Shown piece by piece: positions 1 to 8,895 of a stretch of 64,000 nt of DNA (positions are counted from its first letter, which is position 1; each line of letters begins with the position of its first letter). A program made the position numbers and the translations under genes. The notes under the pieces were generated by a model, which saw nothing but the letters and a program-made list of their open reading frames with translations, had not been told where the DNA came from and did no database searches. The stretch is from Pseudomonas lijiangensis (lineage in GTDB: Bacteria > Pseudomonadota > Gammaproteobacteria > Pseudomonadales > Pseudomonadaceae): positions 3,359,001 to 3,423,000 of the forward strand of contig NZ_CP076668.1 in NCBI RefSeq assembly GCF_018968705.1. The letters are read 5' to 3'.

Positions 1-512
1 CGTCCTTCCATCTTAGGATGCTGTTCGACGGAACCGTATTCGAGCAGGTCAGCTTCAACCCGTTTCAACAATTCCATACCCAGCTCCTGGTGGGCCATCT
101 CACGACCACGGAATCTCAACGATACCTTGGCCCTGTCCCCGTCACTCAGGAAACGTACCAGGTTGCGTAGTTTTACCTGGTAATCCCCTTCCTCCGTCCC
201 TGGACGAAACTTGATTTCTTTAACCTGGATCTGCTTCTGGTTTTTCTTCGCTGCAGCAATCTGCTTCTTCTTTTCGAAGATCGATTTGCCGTAGTCCATG
301 ACACGGCAGACCGGAGGTACTGCGTCGGCAGAAATCTCTACCAGATCCAGCTTCGCCTCTTCGGCTATACGAAGCGCTTCATCAATCGAGACGATGCCAA
401 TCTGCTCGCCGTCAGCGCCAATTAACCGAACCTCGCGGGCCGAGATATTCTCATTGATCGGGGCCTTGGGTGCAGCTCGTTTATCTTGTCTCATTTCACG
501 CTTAATAATAAT
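1..512 (-). CDS. infC: Translation initiation factor IF-3, 3' end cut off by window
   Basis: IF-3 binds the 30S subunit and checks start-codon pairing with initiator tRNA. The protein reads [12 protein letters not shown] and continues through [16 protein letters not shown] and, near the window edge, [10 protein letters not shown], all typical of IF-3. Only about the last ten residues are missing. There is no ATG in a suitable place. The reading begins at ATT ATT ATT AAG, and the first ATT shares a base with the TAA stop of thrS. GGAG at 515-518 is 2, 5 and 8 bases from the three ATT triplets, so the second or third ATT is better spaced than the first. ATT starts in infC are an established feature that lets IF-3 repress its own translation. 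The gene is coupled to thrS. Confidence 0.95.
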   Translation of the reverse strand, partial: MIIKREMRQDKRAAPKAPINENISAREVRLIGADGEQIGIVSIDEALRIAEEAKLDLVEISADAVPPVCRVMDYGKSIFEKKKQIAAAKKNQKQIQVKEIKFRPGTEEGDYQVKLRNLVRFLSDGDRAKVSLRFRGREMAHQELGMELLKRVEADLLEYGSVEQHPKMEG

Positions 513-2434
513 TACTCCGAATCTTGGCGACCACGCCGGGAAACCGCTTGTGCGAGGAATTCAGCGAATTGGGCGACCGGCATTGAACCGAGGTCAGCGC
601 CTTCGCGTGTACGCACAGCGACAGTTTGCGTTTCAACTTCCCGATCTCCGATGACGAGGAGATAAGGGACCTTGAGCAAAGTATGCTCGCGGATTTTAAA
701 GCCGATCTTTTCATTTCTCAAGTCGGACTTGGCACGAAATCCGCTTTGAGCCAGAGTTTTTTCGACTTCAAGGGCAAAATCTGCCTGTTTATCAGTGATA
801 TTCATGATCACTGCCTGCGTCGGAGCAAGCCAGGCCGGGAATGCGCCTTCGTAATGTTCGATCAGAATACCGATGAAACGCTCGAAGGATCCGAGGATGG
901 CACGGTGCAACATGACCGGATGCTTGCGACCGTTGTCTTCCGAGACGTACTCGGCGCTCAGACGGATCGGCAGGTTGAAATCGAGCTGCAAGGTACCACA
1001 TTGCCAGACACGACCGAGACAATCCTTCAGGGAAAACTCGATTTTCGGACCATAGAAAGCGCCCTCGCCCGGTTGCAGATCGTAGGGCAGGCCCGCGCTG
1101 TCCAGCGCAGAAGCCAGTGCCGACTCGGCACGATCCCACAATTCGTCGGAACCCACGCGCTTTTCAGGGCGGGTCGACAGCTTGAGCTCGATGTCCTTGA
1201 AGCCGAAATCGGCATACACATCCAGGGTCAGCTTGATGAAAGCTGCCGACTCGGACTGCATCTGCTCTTCGGTGCAGAAAATGTGCGCATCGTCCTGAGT
1301 GAAGCCACGCACGCGCATGATGCCGTGCAATGCACCCGACGGCTCGTTACGGTGGCAGGCACCGAACTCGGCCAGACGCAGCGGCAGTTCACGGTAGCTT
1401 TTCAGGCCCTGATTGAACACCTGCACGTGGCACGGGCAGTTCATCGGCTTGATGGCGTAGTCGCGACTCTCGGACTCGGTGGTGAACATGTTGTCGGCGT
1501 AGTTGGCCCAGTGCCCGGATTTCTCCCAGAGCGAGCGATCGACCACCTGTGGAGTCTTGATCTCCAGATAGCCGTTCTCGCGCTGCACTTTGCGCATGTA
1601 CTGCTCAAGCACCTGATACAGGGTCCAGCCCTGCGGATGCCAGAACACCATGCCCGGCGCTTCTTCCTGGGTGTGGAACAACCCCAGGCGCTTGCCGATC
1701 TTGCGATGGTCACGCTTTTCAGCTTCTTCGATGCGCTGGATATAAGCAGCCAGTTGCTTCTTGTCCGCCCAGGCGGTGCCGTAGACGCGCTGCAACTGCT
1801 CGTTCTTGGCATCGCCACGCCAGTAGGCGCCGGAGAGCTTGGTCAGCTTGAAAGACTTGAGGAAGCGGGTGTTCGGCACGTGCGGACCGCGGCACATGTC
1901 GACGTATTCTTCGTGATAGTACAGGCCCATGGCCTGCTGATCGGGCATGTCCTCGACCAGACGCAACTTGTAGTCTTCCTGGCGCGAAGTGAACACTTCG
2001 ATCACTTCTGCACGCGGCGTCACTTTCTTGATGACGTCGTAATCTTTTTCGATCAGCTGCTGCATGCGCTGCTCGATGGCCGCCATGTCGTCAGGCGTGA
2101 ACGGACGCTCGTAGGCGATATCGTAATAAAAGCCATCGTCGATGACCGGACCGATAACCATCTTGGCAGTCGGGTACAGTTGCTTGACGGCATGCCCTAC
2201 AAGGTGAGCGCAGGAGTGGCGGATGATTTCCAGGCCTTCCTGATCCTTGGGGGTGATGATCTGCAGGCTGGCATCGCCTTCGATGAGGTCGCAGGCGTCG
2301 ACGAGCTTGCCATCGACTTTACCGGCCACGGTGGCCTTGGCCAGACCGGCGCCAATGGAAAGCGCGACATCGGCTACGGAAACCGGATGATCGAATGAAC
2401 GTTGACTGCCGTCGGGAAGAGTAATGGTGGGCAT
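512..2434 (-). CDS. thrS: Threonyl-tRNA synthetase
   Basis: This class II enzyme charges tRNA-Thr and edits mischarged serine. The 640-residue protein has the family's usual length and order: an N-terminal TGS domain ([10 protein letters not shown]), the editing domain with [10 protein letters not shown], the catalytic core with MNCPCH (zinc cysteine) and the motif 2 stretch [12 protein letters not shown], and a C-terminal anticodon-binding domain. I placed the start at 2434 because AGGAGG lies at 2439-2444, four bases upstream. A longer reading to 2467 would begin inside a leader hairpin and has no ribosome binding site. infC follows with overlapping stop and start. The leader carries two hairpins that resemble the tRNA-Thr anticodon arm, which suggests translational autoregulation. 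Confidence 0.97.
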   Translation of the reverse strand: MPTITLPDGSQRSFDHPVSVADVALSIGAGLAKATVAGKVDGKLVDACDLIEGDASLQIITPKDQEGLEIIRHSCAHLVGHAVKQLYPTAKMVIGPVIDDGFYYDIAYERPFTPDDMAAIEQRMQQLIEKDYDVIKKVTPRAEVIEVFTSRQEDYKLRLVEDMPDQQAMGLYYHEEYVDMCRGPHVPNTRFLKSFKLTKLSGAYWRGDAKNEQLQRVYGTAWADKKQLAAYIQRIEEAEKRDHRKIGKRLGLFHTQEEAPGMVFWHPQGWTLYQVLEQYMRKVQRENGYLEIKTPQVVDRSLWEKSGHWANYADNMFTTESESRDYAIKPMNCPCHVQVFNQGLKSYRELPLRLAEFGACHRNEPSGALHGIMRVRGFTQDDAHIFCTEEQMQSESAAFIKLTLDVYADFGFKDIELKLSTRPEKRVGSDELWDRAESALASALDSAGLPYDLQPGEGAFYGPKIEFSLKDCLGRVWQCGTLQLDFNLPIRLSAEYVSEDNGRKHPVMLHRAILGSFERFIGILIEHYEGAFPAWLAPTQAVIMNITDKQADFALEVEKTLAQSGFRAKSDLRNEKIGFKIREHTLLKVPYLLVIGDREVETQTVAVRTREGADLGSMPVAQFAEFLAQAVSRRGRQDSE

Positions 2435-2453
2435 GGCGCCTCCTCTCCTAGTG

Positions 2454-2531
2454 GTGACCCCTACCAAAGGTCACGTGGGTTGGGATGAGCCAGTACGTGA
2501 TTCGGTGGTATGCCTGCCTCACAGTGGCAGG
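2454..2531 (-). promoter_or_regulatory. thrS leader with two anticodon-arm-like hairpins
   Basis: On the minus strand two hairpins precede the thrS ribosome binding site. The near one pairs GTGACC (2469-2474) with GGTCAC (2454-2459). If the flanking U-G pair forms, its loop is seven bases, UUGGUAG, with U33, anticodon GGU at 34-36 and A37. The far one pairs CCTGCC with GGCAGG (2526-2531 and 2513-2518) around the seven-base loop ACUGUGA, which puts UGU at 34-36. GGU and UGU are both threonine anticodons. E. coli thrS is known to be repressed by ThrRS binding two anticodon-like stem-loops in its leader, and this layout matches. A -10-like extended element TGCTAGGAT at 2645-2653 may start a leader of about 205 nt. 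Confidence 0.72.
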
Positions 2532-2723
2532 AGCCTTTCAGGCCAACCTTCAACCGAACCAGATGACTGGATTGTGCGAAAAAAAACCTGCATGTGCCGC
2601 GCCGATGACCATTGAGCCACGGGGCAAAGAATCTACAGGACGCGCATCCTAGCACAGACACATCGATTCACACGCACAACCTGCCCGATGAGTATGGAAA
2701 TAGAGCGTTTTTGCATATCGCCT

Positions 2724-2750
2724 GAACTGGAGCCGTTCAAGGCCGTCTGA
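2724..2750 (+). promoter_or_regulatory. AlgU (sigma-22) type promoter
   Basis: GAACTG (2724-2729), a 16-base spacer, then TCTGA (2746-2750). The Pseudomonas AlgU consensus is GAACTT-N16-TCTGA, so only one base differs. The element ends 44 bases before the ATG at 2795 and points toward it, suggesting induction by envelope or osmotic stress. Confidence 0.65.
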
Positions 2751-2794
2751 ATAAGTCGGGTTCCTGTATGACTCTTCCAGTAAAGGAGAACACC

Positions 2795-3103
2795 ATGAAG
2801 CGCTTTCACCTTATGCCTGCCCTGCTTGCCTGTGCCGCCCTTGCCGGCCCGCTGACCGCTCAGGCGGCCATGGACAGTGCGACTCGCTCTGCCTTCACTC
2901 AAGAATGTGTCAGTGCTGCGAAACAGCACAATCTGGACGACAAGACGGCCAAGGCCCATTGCGATTGCGGCGCAAAACAGGTCGACAGCCATTTCTCGGA
3001 CAAGGAAATCGCCAGCCTCAGCGCCGACGCCTCTCAAAACCCGGCCCTGGCTTCAAAACTGCAAAAACTGGTCGCCGAAAACTGCAGTGCGGCAAAAAAA
3101 TAA
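2795..3103 (+). CDS. Small secreted or periplasmic protein of unknown function
   Basis: This 102-residue protein starts with a clear signal peptide (MKRFHLMPALLACAALAGP, then AQAA as a likely cleavage region). The mature part is short, mostly helical in composition, and contains four cysteines (QECVS, HCDCG, ENC) that could form two disulfides in the periplasm. AAAGGAG lies 5-6 bases upstream of the ATG. An AlgU-type promoter precedes it. I do not recognise a named family. The rich lysine, alanine and glutamine content and two cysteine pairs suggest a small stress-related periplasmic protein, but no activity can be assigned. Confidence 0.8.
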   Translation: MKRFHLMPALLACAALAGPLTAQAAMDSATRSAFTQECVSAAKQHNLDDKTAKAHCDCGAKQVDSHFSDKEIASLSADASQNPALASKLQKLVAENCSAAKK

Positions 3104-3164
3104 TTTCCCACGACGCCTGAAGCGAGCCACTCTCAACGATTGTTGAAGGCACCGAAGAATATGC

Positions 3165-3193
3165 CCGAAAGCCCCGTAAAACGTGGCTTTCGG
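3165..3193 (+). terminator. Hairpin after the small secreted protein gene
   Basis: CCGAAAGCC (3165-3173) pairs perfectly with GGCTTTCGG (3185-3193) across an 11-base loop. It lacks a T-run, so it is a weak terminator or an mRNA-stabilising hairpin. Confidence 0.4.
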
Positions 3194-3225
3194 CGCAGCT
3201 GAAATCCCCCCTTGCTCGCGCGACT

Positions 3226-3259
3226 CGTCATATTACTTTTGCACAACGGTAATATGACG
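3226..3259. repeat. Perfect 11-bp inverted repeat upstream of the cold-shock gene
   Basis: CGTCATATTAC (3226-3236) and GTAATATGACG (3249-3259) are exact reverse complements separated by 12 bases. The AT-rich arms and lack of a T-run fit a protein binding site at least as well as a terminator. It lies 140 bases upstream of the csp start, before a possible -10 TATTAT at 3326-3331. Confidence 0.6.
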
Positions 3260-3398
3260 CCCTGCATCTACTCGATTTTGATTCAAAGTTCCTACCTAAA
3301 GGGCTCTCTTTTCTTACATTTCGACTATTATGGCTCGGTGTGCCCAGTTGGCCTGAGCAGCACGTTCTACTGAAAAATTATGTTCTTGGAGATACACC

Positions 3399-3611
3399 AT
3401 GTCTAATCGCCAAACCGGCACCGTAAAATGGTTCAACGATGAAAAAGGCTTCGGCTTTATCACTCCACAAGGTGGCGGTGACGACCTGTTCGTCCACTTC
3501 AAAGCAATCCAGAGCGACGGTTTCAAAAGCCTGAAAGAAGGCCAGACCGTTTCTTTCGTTGCTGCCAAAGGCCAGAAAGGCATGCAAGCAGAAGAAGTCA
3601 CTGTGGTCTGA
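3399..3611 (+). CDS. Cold-shock domain protein (CspA family)
   Basis: The 70-residue protein is a single cold-shock domain that binds single-stranded RNA or DNA and melts mRNA structure. Both nucleic-acid-binding motifs are intact: RNP1 as KGFGFIT and RNP2 as LFVHF. Its length equals the family standard. The start follows TTGGAGATACACC. The gene stands alone, with a long upstream region of the kind often seen in csp genes and a strong terminator directly after it. Whether it is cold-induced or constitutive cannot be told from the sequence. Confidence 0.96.
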   Translation: MSNRQTGTVKWFNDEKGFGFITPQGGGDDLFVHFKAIQSDGFKSLKEGQTVSFVAAKGQKGMQAEEVTVV

Positions 3612-3624
3612 TCCACCTGACTTG

Positions 3625-3656
3625 AAAAAAACCCGTCTCAATGGACGGGTTTTTTT
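3625..3656 (+). terminator. Rho-independent terminator after csp
   Basis: ACCCGTC (3631-3637) pairs with GACGGGT (3644-3650), preceded by an A-run and followed by seven T. It can work for both strands, including the convergent lipoprotein gene. Confidence 0.92.
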
Positions 3657-3677
3657 ATGAAAAGGGAAATGCAGGCA

Positions 3678-4001
3678 TCAACCGCAGTTGACGCGAATCA
3701 CCTTGCCACTGGCATCCGCATTGATATTCACGCGGTCGGAGCGATACTCCAGCGTGACCATATCGTTGGGACCCAGAATCCGGGCTTCATTCGAGCCGGA
3801 TTGAGTACGCACCTGAGCCAGCAATGCAGCCGAAGCCTGCTGACCCACCGCCGACTGGGCCTGTGCCGCATCGCAGCGACCATGCCCTGCATGAGAAGCA
3901 GGCGCCTGGGCAGTTTCGGGAGACGATCCCGATGTGGAACTGCACCCTGCCATCAACGCTGCCAAAGCGACAAAACCCAATGTTGCAAATTTCCGGGGCA
4001 T
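3678..4001 (-). CDS. Lipoprotein with I78-type peptidase inhibitor domain
   Basis: The 107-residue protein has a lipoprotein signal (MPRKFATLGFVALAALMAGC) with lipobox LMAGC, so Cys20 is the predicted lipidation site. The C-terminal 35 residues (ILGPNDMVTLEYRSDRVN followed by INADASGKVIRVNCG) match the pattern of the I78 peptidase-inhibitor family (PF11720), small proteins that inhibit serine proteases. The start at 4001 was chosen because GAGGAGGG precedes it and because the lipobox then falls at the usual position; longer readings give no signal peptide. The gene is convergent with csp. The inhibitor role is inferred from family resemblance only. Confidence 0.78.
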   Translation of the reverse strand: MPRKFATLGFVALAALMAGCSSTSGSSPETAQAPASHAGHGRCDAAQAQSAVGQQASAALLAQVRTQSGSNEARILGPNDMVTLEYRSDRVNINADASGKVIRVNCG

Positions 4002-4284
4002 ACACCCTCCTCTTCCAATGAACATGTTCAGACCATGTGCGACCGCATCCAGGCGCATTGGTTGCAGACACAGGCCCACACGCCGCAAAAGTCTGCCCCA
4101 GAGAACGATTACATACGCAGCCAAAAATCGTCACAAAACGTTTATTCGAATAGGCTATCGATAAACCGACATGATGCCTAAGTAGAAGTGTCACCCTGTG
4201 CGTGGAATGATCTACTGCACACGGCGTCCAGGCATTCGGCAACGCTCAGGATGATGCGCTGCTTTCACACGAGACGAGACAGAC

Positions 4285-4479
4285 ATGACAATCATATCCA
4301 TCGATGCGGATATCAAGGCCAAATGGCCTCAAGGACATTGCTCGCACAGTCCGGGCACGGCAGAAGAGCTTACGATCATTGCCGTCGACCTGCTGGTCAA
4401 GGAACTGGGCACCGAAGGTGCCCGAACCTTTCTCGGCCAGGTGCTGAGCAGGTACTCCCCGGCGGAGCTACCTGCCTGA
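4285..4479 (+). CDS. Small hypothetical protein, 64 residues
   Basis: The protein begins MTIISIDADIKAKWPQG and contains a predicted helix TAEELTIIAVDLLVKELGTEGART. It has no signal peptide, membrane segment or known motif. The composition and codon use look like a real Pseudomonas gene, but there is only a weak ribosome binding site (ACGAGAC). It is convergent with the nucleoside hydrolase gene, whose stop is 12 bases away. I cannot assign a function. Confidence 0.55.
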   Translation: MTIISIDADIKAKWPQGHCSHSPGTAEELTIIAVDLLVKELGTEGARTFLGQVLSRYSPAELPA

Positions 4480-4490
4480 AGCACAACGAC

Positions 4491-5516
4491 TCACTTCAAA
4501 CGGGCCAACCGGCTGGTCAGCAGGTCGAAGAAGCCCTGAGCGTCGCCATTCTCGACCCAGAACACATTCTGTGGCTGCTTGAGCGTGCCGTACCAGTCTG
4601 CGACGGTCTGACCAAAGCCGATGCCATCGCGACTGTCGATGGCCAGATTGATCTGCCGACCTGAAAACAGCTCTGGCTGTAGCAGCCAGGCAATCACGCT
4701 CGCATCATGGACAGGCCCGCCGGGCAGTCCGTAATGCTCCATATCCAGCTTGACGTACTCATCGAGAATGCCACCAACCAGCTTGCCAGCCTGATTGCCC
4801 AGTGCGGCGATCTTCTGGAGACGCTGCTCGCTGGTCAGGATCTTGTGGGTCACGTCCAGCGGCACATAGGTCAGCTTGACGCCGCTGGCCAGAACGATCT
4901 GCGCCGCATGAGGGTCGGCGAACAGATTGAACTCGGCAGTCGGCGTGATATTGCCACCATTGAAGTGCGCGCCGCCCATGACCACGACTTCCTTGATCCC
5001 CTGGGTGATTTCAGGTGCCTGAACCAGTGCCAGCGCCAGATTGGTCTGTGGACCGAGCATGGCAATGGTGATGCTGTGCGGCTCGGCTTTTTTCAGCGTG
5101 TCGATCAGGTAATTGACGGCGTTACCTTCAGCCAGCCCTTTTGCAGGCTCGTGGACCGGCACACCCGGCAATCCTTCCTGACCATGCACGTTTTCGGCAT
5201 AGATCGGCGTACGCACCAGAGGCTTTGGCGCACCGGCATAGACCGGCACTTCCTCACGTCCCGCCCACTCGCGGGCAAGCCGGGCATTGCGCGAGGTCTT
5301 GTCCAGACGCACATTGCCTGCCACCGTGGTGATCGCCATCACGTTCAGTTCTTCTGGAGAGGCCAGCGCCAGCAGCAGTGCGACCACATCGTCGGCGCCC
5401 GGATCGGTGTCGATGATCAGATTGCGCTTTTCAGCCGCCTGGGCGGCACTCATACCAAGAATGGACAAAAGCGATAGGCTCCACAGTAGTTGCCTGGAAA
5501 ACTTCAATACCTGCAT
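4491..5516 (-). CDS. Exported nucleoside hydrolase (IUNH family)
   Basis: The family cleaves nucleosides to free base and ribose. The 341-residue protein carries the calcium-binding DTDPGADD motif (residues about 36-43) and other IUNH signatures such as GNV and GPQTNLA. Unlike cytoplasmic RihA/RihB/RihC it starts with a cleavable signal peptide (LLWSLSLLSILGMSAAQAA), so it should act in the periplasm. It is the last gene of the ribose operon, 25 bases after rbsD. The likely logic is that nucleosides are hydrolysed outside the inner membrane and the released ribose is captured by RbsB and imported by RbsAC. Substrate preference cannot be read from the sequence. Confidence 0.9.
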   Translation of the reverse strand: MQVLKFSRQLLWSLSLLSILGMSAAQAAEKRNLIIDTDPGADDVVALLLALASPEELNVMAITTVAGNVRLDKTSRNARLAREWAGREEVPVYAGAPKPLVRTPIYAENVHGQEGLPGVPVHEPAKGLAEGNAVNYLIDTLKKAEPHSITIAMLGPQTNLALALVQAPEITQGIKEVVVMGGAHFNGGNITPTAEFNLFADPHAAQIVLASGVKLTYVPLDVTHKILTSEQRLQKIAALGNQAGKLVGGILDEYVKLDMEHYGLPGGPVHDASVIAWLLQPELFSGRQINLAIDSRDGIGFGQTVADWYGTLKQPQNVFWVENGDAQGFFDLLTSRLARLK

Positions 5517-5541
5517 GGTTTACTCCCTGTTGGATATTTCC

Positions 5542-5946
5542 TTAAAACACTACGCCAGCCACCAAGGCAACATTGCTATATGGCTGGCATTCCCCGCTAC
5601 GCACGATAGCCTTGGCGCTGCGGCTCAAGACTTTCAATTCCTCATGACTTACCCAGCGCTGCTGGCCCAATTGCTCGTCAAGCGCCAGGGCTTCGATCAC
5701 GCGCAGCCCCGGTGGCTGGACTTCTACCATCTCGCTGGCCAGCACATGGCTTTCGACCTGCATTTCCGTCAGTACGACATCCAGCACGCTGGCGAAATCA
5801 GGCACGCCCTGGGTCAAGGCCAGGTCGATCAGTTCGACACCCGCAGGCACGGGCATGCCGGCGTCGACGATCATGAGGATATCGCCGTGCCCCAGTGAAG
5901 CAATCACGCGGGACAAGGCAATATTGAGAAGAGGTGTCTTTTTCAT
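5542..5946 (-). CDS. rbsD: D-ribose pyranase
   Basis: RbsD interconverts the pyranose form of ribose with forms usable by ribokinase. The 134-residue protein matches the family in length and contains [16 protein letters not shown], which includes the catalytic histidine and the conserved aspartates, and the C-terminal PYSNVAL stretch of the active site. Its start overlaps the rbsK stop by four bases, so the two are probably translationally coupled. Confidence 0.96.
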   Translation of the reverse strand: MKKTPLLNIALSRVIASLGHGDILMIVDAGMPVPAGVELIDLALTQGVPDFASVLDVVLTEMQVESHVLASEMVEVQPPGLRVIEALALDEQLGQQRWVSHEELKVLSRSAKAIVRSGECQPYSNVALVAGVVF

Positions 5947-6863
5947 GAGGCTTTGAATTCCTGCACTTCATCGAATGTCGGTATCGAAGGCTGCGCACCG
6001 GCACGGGTGACAGACAGTGCCGCCGCAACCTGGGCAAAACGGATCGCTTCGGACTCGCTCTTGCCTTGCGAAAGAGCCGAGGCAAAACCGCCGACAAAGG
6101 TATCACCTGCCGCAGTCGTATCAACAGCCTTCACCGGCTGCGCAGGCACGTGTTCAAAACCCTGGGCATTGGCCAGCAGACTGCCCTGCTCTCCCAATGT
6201 GATGATGACATTACGGGCACCGGCCGCCAGCAGCGCCTTTGCCGCCTCCTGTGCCGATACAGGCGAATCCACGACGATTCCTGTCAGCGCCTGCGCCTCG
6301 CTTTCATTGGGAATCAGGTAGTCAATCAACCGATACCACTCTTGCGGCAAGGGCGAAGCAGCCGGTGCAGGATTGAGAATCACGGTCCTGCCCAGCTCAC
6401 GGGCGCGGGACAAGGTGTAGTGGACCGTTTCCATCGGCACTTCGAGCTGGCAGATGACCACTTCGGCTGCGACCAACAGCGCATCGAACACCCCGATCAG
6501 AGAGGGCGTCAGTTGAGCATTCCCACCGGCGACAATAATGATCGCGTTCTGGCTGCTGTCATCCACCACAATCGAGGCAATGCCGGTGGATACACCGGAT
6601 ACCGAAGTGACTGCGCGACAATCGATGCCTTCTGCCAGCAACGCGCCGCGCAACTGTTCGCCGTAGGCATCTTCACCCACGCATCCGATCATCGCCACGC
6701 TGCCACCCAGGCGAGCAGCCGCCACGGCCTGATTGGCTCCCTTGCCGCCGGGCACGGTCATGAAGGTTTCTCCGGCAAGGGTTTCACCGGGTCGCGGCAA
6801 ACGCTGGGCGCGAATCACCAGGTCCATGTTGAGGCTGCCAACTATCACTATTTTTGCTTGCAT
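5943..6863 (-). CDS. rbsK: Ribokinase
   Basis: Ribokinase phosphorylates ribose at O5 with ATP, feeding the pentose phosphate pathway. The 306-residue protein belongs to the PfkB family: GSLNMDLV at the start, the substrate-site motif [18 protein letters not shown] (about residues 37-54), and the second signature [14 protein letters not shown], which includes the catalytic aspartate. It lies between rbsR and rbsD in the ribose operon, 24 bases after the rbsR stop. Confidence 0.97.
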   Translation of the reverse strand: MQAKIVIVGSLNMDLVIRAQRLPRPGETLAGETFMTVPGGKGANQAVAAARLGGSVAMIGCVGEDAYGEQLRGALLAEGIDCRAVTSVSGVSTGIASIVVDDSSQNAIIIVAGGNAQLTPSLIGVFDALLVAAEVVICQLEVPMETVHYTLSRARELGRTVILNPAPAASPLPQEWYRLIDYLIPNESEAQALTGIVVDSPVSAQEAAKALLAAGARNVIITLGEQGSLLANAQGFEHVPAQPVKAVDTTAAGDTFVGGFASALSQGKSESEAIRFAQVAAALSVTRAGAQPSIPTFDEVQEFKAS

Positions 6864-6887
6864 GGCTCATTCGCTCGGCGCTGTATT

Positions 6888-7910
6888 TCAGCGCAACTCA
6901 TTGAAGGCATTGTTCGGTGGCGCCGTGGATTCACGCACCACGACACTGGGAGTTACAAGGCGTCTGCCGGGCAACTCGGTCGAGGTTCCGACAATTCTGG
7001 ACAACAGCATTTCTGCTGCCGTTTCCCCCAGCTGCATGATCGACTGCCCGACAGTGGTCAGCGCGGGATAGACATAGCGACTCATCTGGATATCGTCGAA
7101 ACCGATCACCGACAGCTCACGGGGAACCGGAATATTGCGCTCGGCCGCTGCCCGCAACACTCCAATGGCGATCACGTCGTTACCGGCAAAAATGGCGGTA
7201 GGACGACGACCTGCCAGCAGACCGACCGCAGCCTCATGACCGGCAGGGCTGGTGAAGTCGCTGTGGATCGTCCATTCAGGCAGCACCTCGATGCCCGCTT
7301 CCTGCATGGCGCGCCGATAACCGACAAAACGCATATCGGCCACCACCGTATTGTCCGGCCCGCCGATGCAGGCAATATCGCGATGCCCAAGATCAATCAA
7401 GTGGCGGGTCGCCAGGTAGGCGCCATGCTCGTGATCGATGCGCACCATGTCGGCCTCGATGCCCTCAAGCTCGCGGTCGACAATCACCATGGGCGTGCGC
7501 ACCTCTGCCAGACCGCCCGCGACACTGACATCGCCACCCACCGAGGACACGATCAGGCCGTCGACGCGCTTCTCCAGCAGTACGCGCAAGTAGTTGCGCT
7601 GCTTTTCCGGGTTGTCATCGGAGTTACAGAGGATCACGCAAAAGCCGTTACGCTCGCAGTGATCCTCGATCCCTCGCGCCAGTTCGGCGAAGTAAGGGTT
7701 GATACCGTTGGGAATCAACAGCCCGATCGTCGAAGTGGTCTTGGCCTTTAGGGAACGGGCAACAGCGCTGGGCACATAATCGAGCTGGGCAATGGCCGCC
7801 TCGACCTTGATCCGGACCGGATCGCTCACCGGGCGGGTCTTGTTCAGCACATGGGACACCGTGGTGTAGGAAATCCCTGCCAGCGCCGCGACGTCTTTGA
7901 TGGTTGCCAT
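6888..7910 (-). CDS. rbsR: LacI-family ribose operon repressor
   Basis: The 340-residue protein has an N-terminal LacI-type helix-turn-helix (MATIKDVAALAGISYTTVSH) followed by a hinge and a periplasmic-binding-protein-like sugar domain (TSTIGLLIPNG, VIGFDDIQMSRYVYPALTTV). It is embedded in the operon one base after rbsC, so it is likely autoregulated. The likely operator is the perfect palindrome upstream of rbsB at 11523-11536. By analogy with RbsR, ribose binding should release the repressor; this is inferred from family and context. Confidence 0.95.
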   Translation of the reverse strand: MATIKDVAALAGISYTTVSHVLNKTRPVSDPVRIKVEAAIAQLDYVPSAVARSLKAKTTSTIGLLIPNGINPYFAELARGIEDHCERNGFCVILCNSDDNPEKQRNYLRVLLEKRVDGLIVSSVGGDVSVAGGLAEVRTPMVIVDRELEGIEADMVRIDHEHGAYLATRHLIDLGHRDIACIGGPDNTVVADMRFVGYRRAMQEAGIEVLPEWTIHSDFTSPAGHEAAVGLLAGRRPTAIFAGNDVIAIGVLRAAAERNIPVPRELSVIGFDDIQMSRYVYPALTTVGQSIMQLGETAAEMLLSRIVGTSTELPGRRLVTPSVVVRESTAPPNNAFNELR

Positions 7911-7911
7911 A

Positions 7912-8895
7912 TCAGCCCTGCCGCCGTGCCCGGTGGCTACGATAGGTATCCAGGACCACCGCGATCACGATCACGGCACCGGTGATGATGCGTTTGGTGG
8001 GTTCCGATGCACCGATCTGCGCAAGACCTGCCGCCAGGACGGAAATGATCAGCACGCCAAAGAAAGTGCTGATGATCGAGCCGCGCCCCCCCATCAGACT
8101 GGTTCCGCCAATCACCACCGCCGCGATGACCTGCAGTTCCAGGCCCGCACCGGCATTGGGGTCAGCCGCTTCCAGTCGGGATATCTGGAACAGCGCCGCC
8201 ACACCGGCCAGCAGGCCCATGAGCGAAAACACCAGAATCTTGTAAGGCTTGGGATTGATCCCCGCCAGACGCACGGCTTCTTCGTTGGTGCCGATACCGA
8301 TCAGGTAACGACCGAATACCGTGCGCGTCAGTACCGCCTGGGCAATGAAGATCACCAGCAGTGCGATCACGAACGAGGGAGAAATGCCAAAGGCCAGCGG
8401 GTTGGACAGCCAGGCGAAGGAGTCGCCAATGTAGGCCGTACGCGAGTCGGTCATCTGATACGCCACGCCGCGCGCCATTTCCAGCACGCCCAACGACACG
8501 ATAAAGGACGGGATTCGCCATGCGACGGTGATCGAACCGGTAATGGTGCCCGCCAGGGTTGCGCAAGCGATGCCCAGCAAAGCTGCGGGGAATACGCTCC
8601 AGCCCCAGCCCAGAATGGCGACACTCACCGCCGAAGCGGCCAGCGCCAGAACCGAACCCACCGAGAGGTCAATACCGCCGATGATCAACACCAGCGTCAT
8701 GCCCACCGCCAGCACCATCAGGTCCGGAATCTGGTTGGCCAGGGTGCTGAAGGTCTGATACGACAGGAAGTGATCGCTCAGTAGCGAGAACAGCACAATC
8801 ATCGCCAGCAAGGCGCCCGCCAGCCCGAGGTAAGTGCCGAGGCCGAAATAATTCCGGGCCGCTGAAGGCTGCGTCTGGGAAACAGGGTTATTCAT
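7912..8895 (-). CDS. rbsC: Ribose ABC transporter permease
   Basis: The 327-residue inner-membrane protein has about eight to ten hydrophobic segments and the sugar-permease signatures GGIDLSVGSV and GGTSLMGGRGS. It forms the membrane channel that works with the RbsA ATPase and the RbsB binding protein. Its start overlaps the end of rbsA by four bases (8892-8895), a sign of translational coupling. Confidence 0.97.
   Translation of the reverse strand: MNNPVSQTQPSAARNYFGLGTYLGLAGALLAMIVLFSLLSDHFLSYQTFSTLANQIPDLMVLAVGMTLVLIIGGIDLSVGSVLALAASAVSVAILGWGWSVFPAALLGIACATLAGTITGSITVAWRIPSFIVSLGVLEMARGVAYQMTDSRTAYIGDSFAWLSNPLAFGISPSFVIALLVIFIAQAVLTRTVFGRYLIGIGTNEEAVRLAGINPKPYKILVFSLMGLLAGVAALFQISRLEAADPNAGAGLELQVIAAVVIGGTSLMGGRGSIISTFFGVLIISVLAAGLAQIGASEPTKRIITGAVIVIAVVLDTYRSHRARRQG

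Larger units (their letters stand above)
2435..2794. other. Divergent intergenic region thrS / small secreted protein
   Basis: This 360-base stretch holds no convincing gene. Its left half is the thrS leader with two hairpins. A run of eight T on the minus strand (2578-2585) has no good upstream stem. Its right half contains an AlgU-type promoter that reads toward the small secreted protein gene. Confidence 0.7.

Noticed and set aside
626..2398. 590-residue open frame on the plus strand opposite thrS
   Set aside because: It is the codon-phase shadow of thrS. It has no ribosome binding site and no recognisable motif.
2435..2467. N-terminal extension of ThrRS to 2467
   Set aside because: It would begin inside the leader hairpin, and AGGAGG is placed for the ATG at 2434.
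2578..2585. T8 run as an attenuator in the thrS leader
   Set aside because: I could not find a stable stem directly before it.
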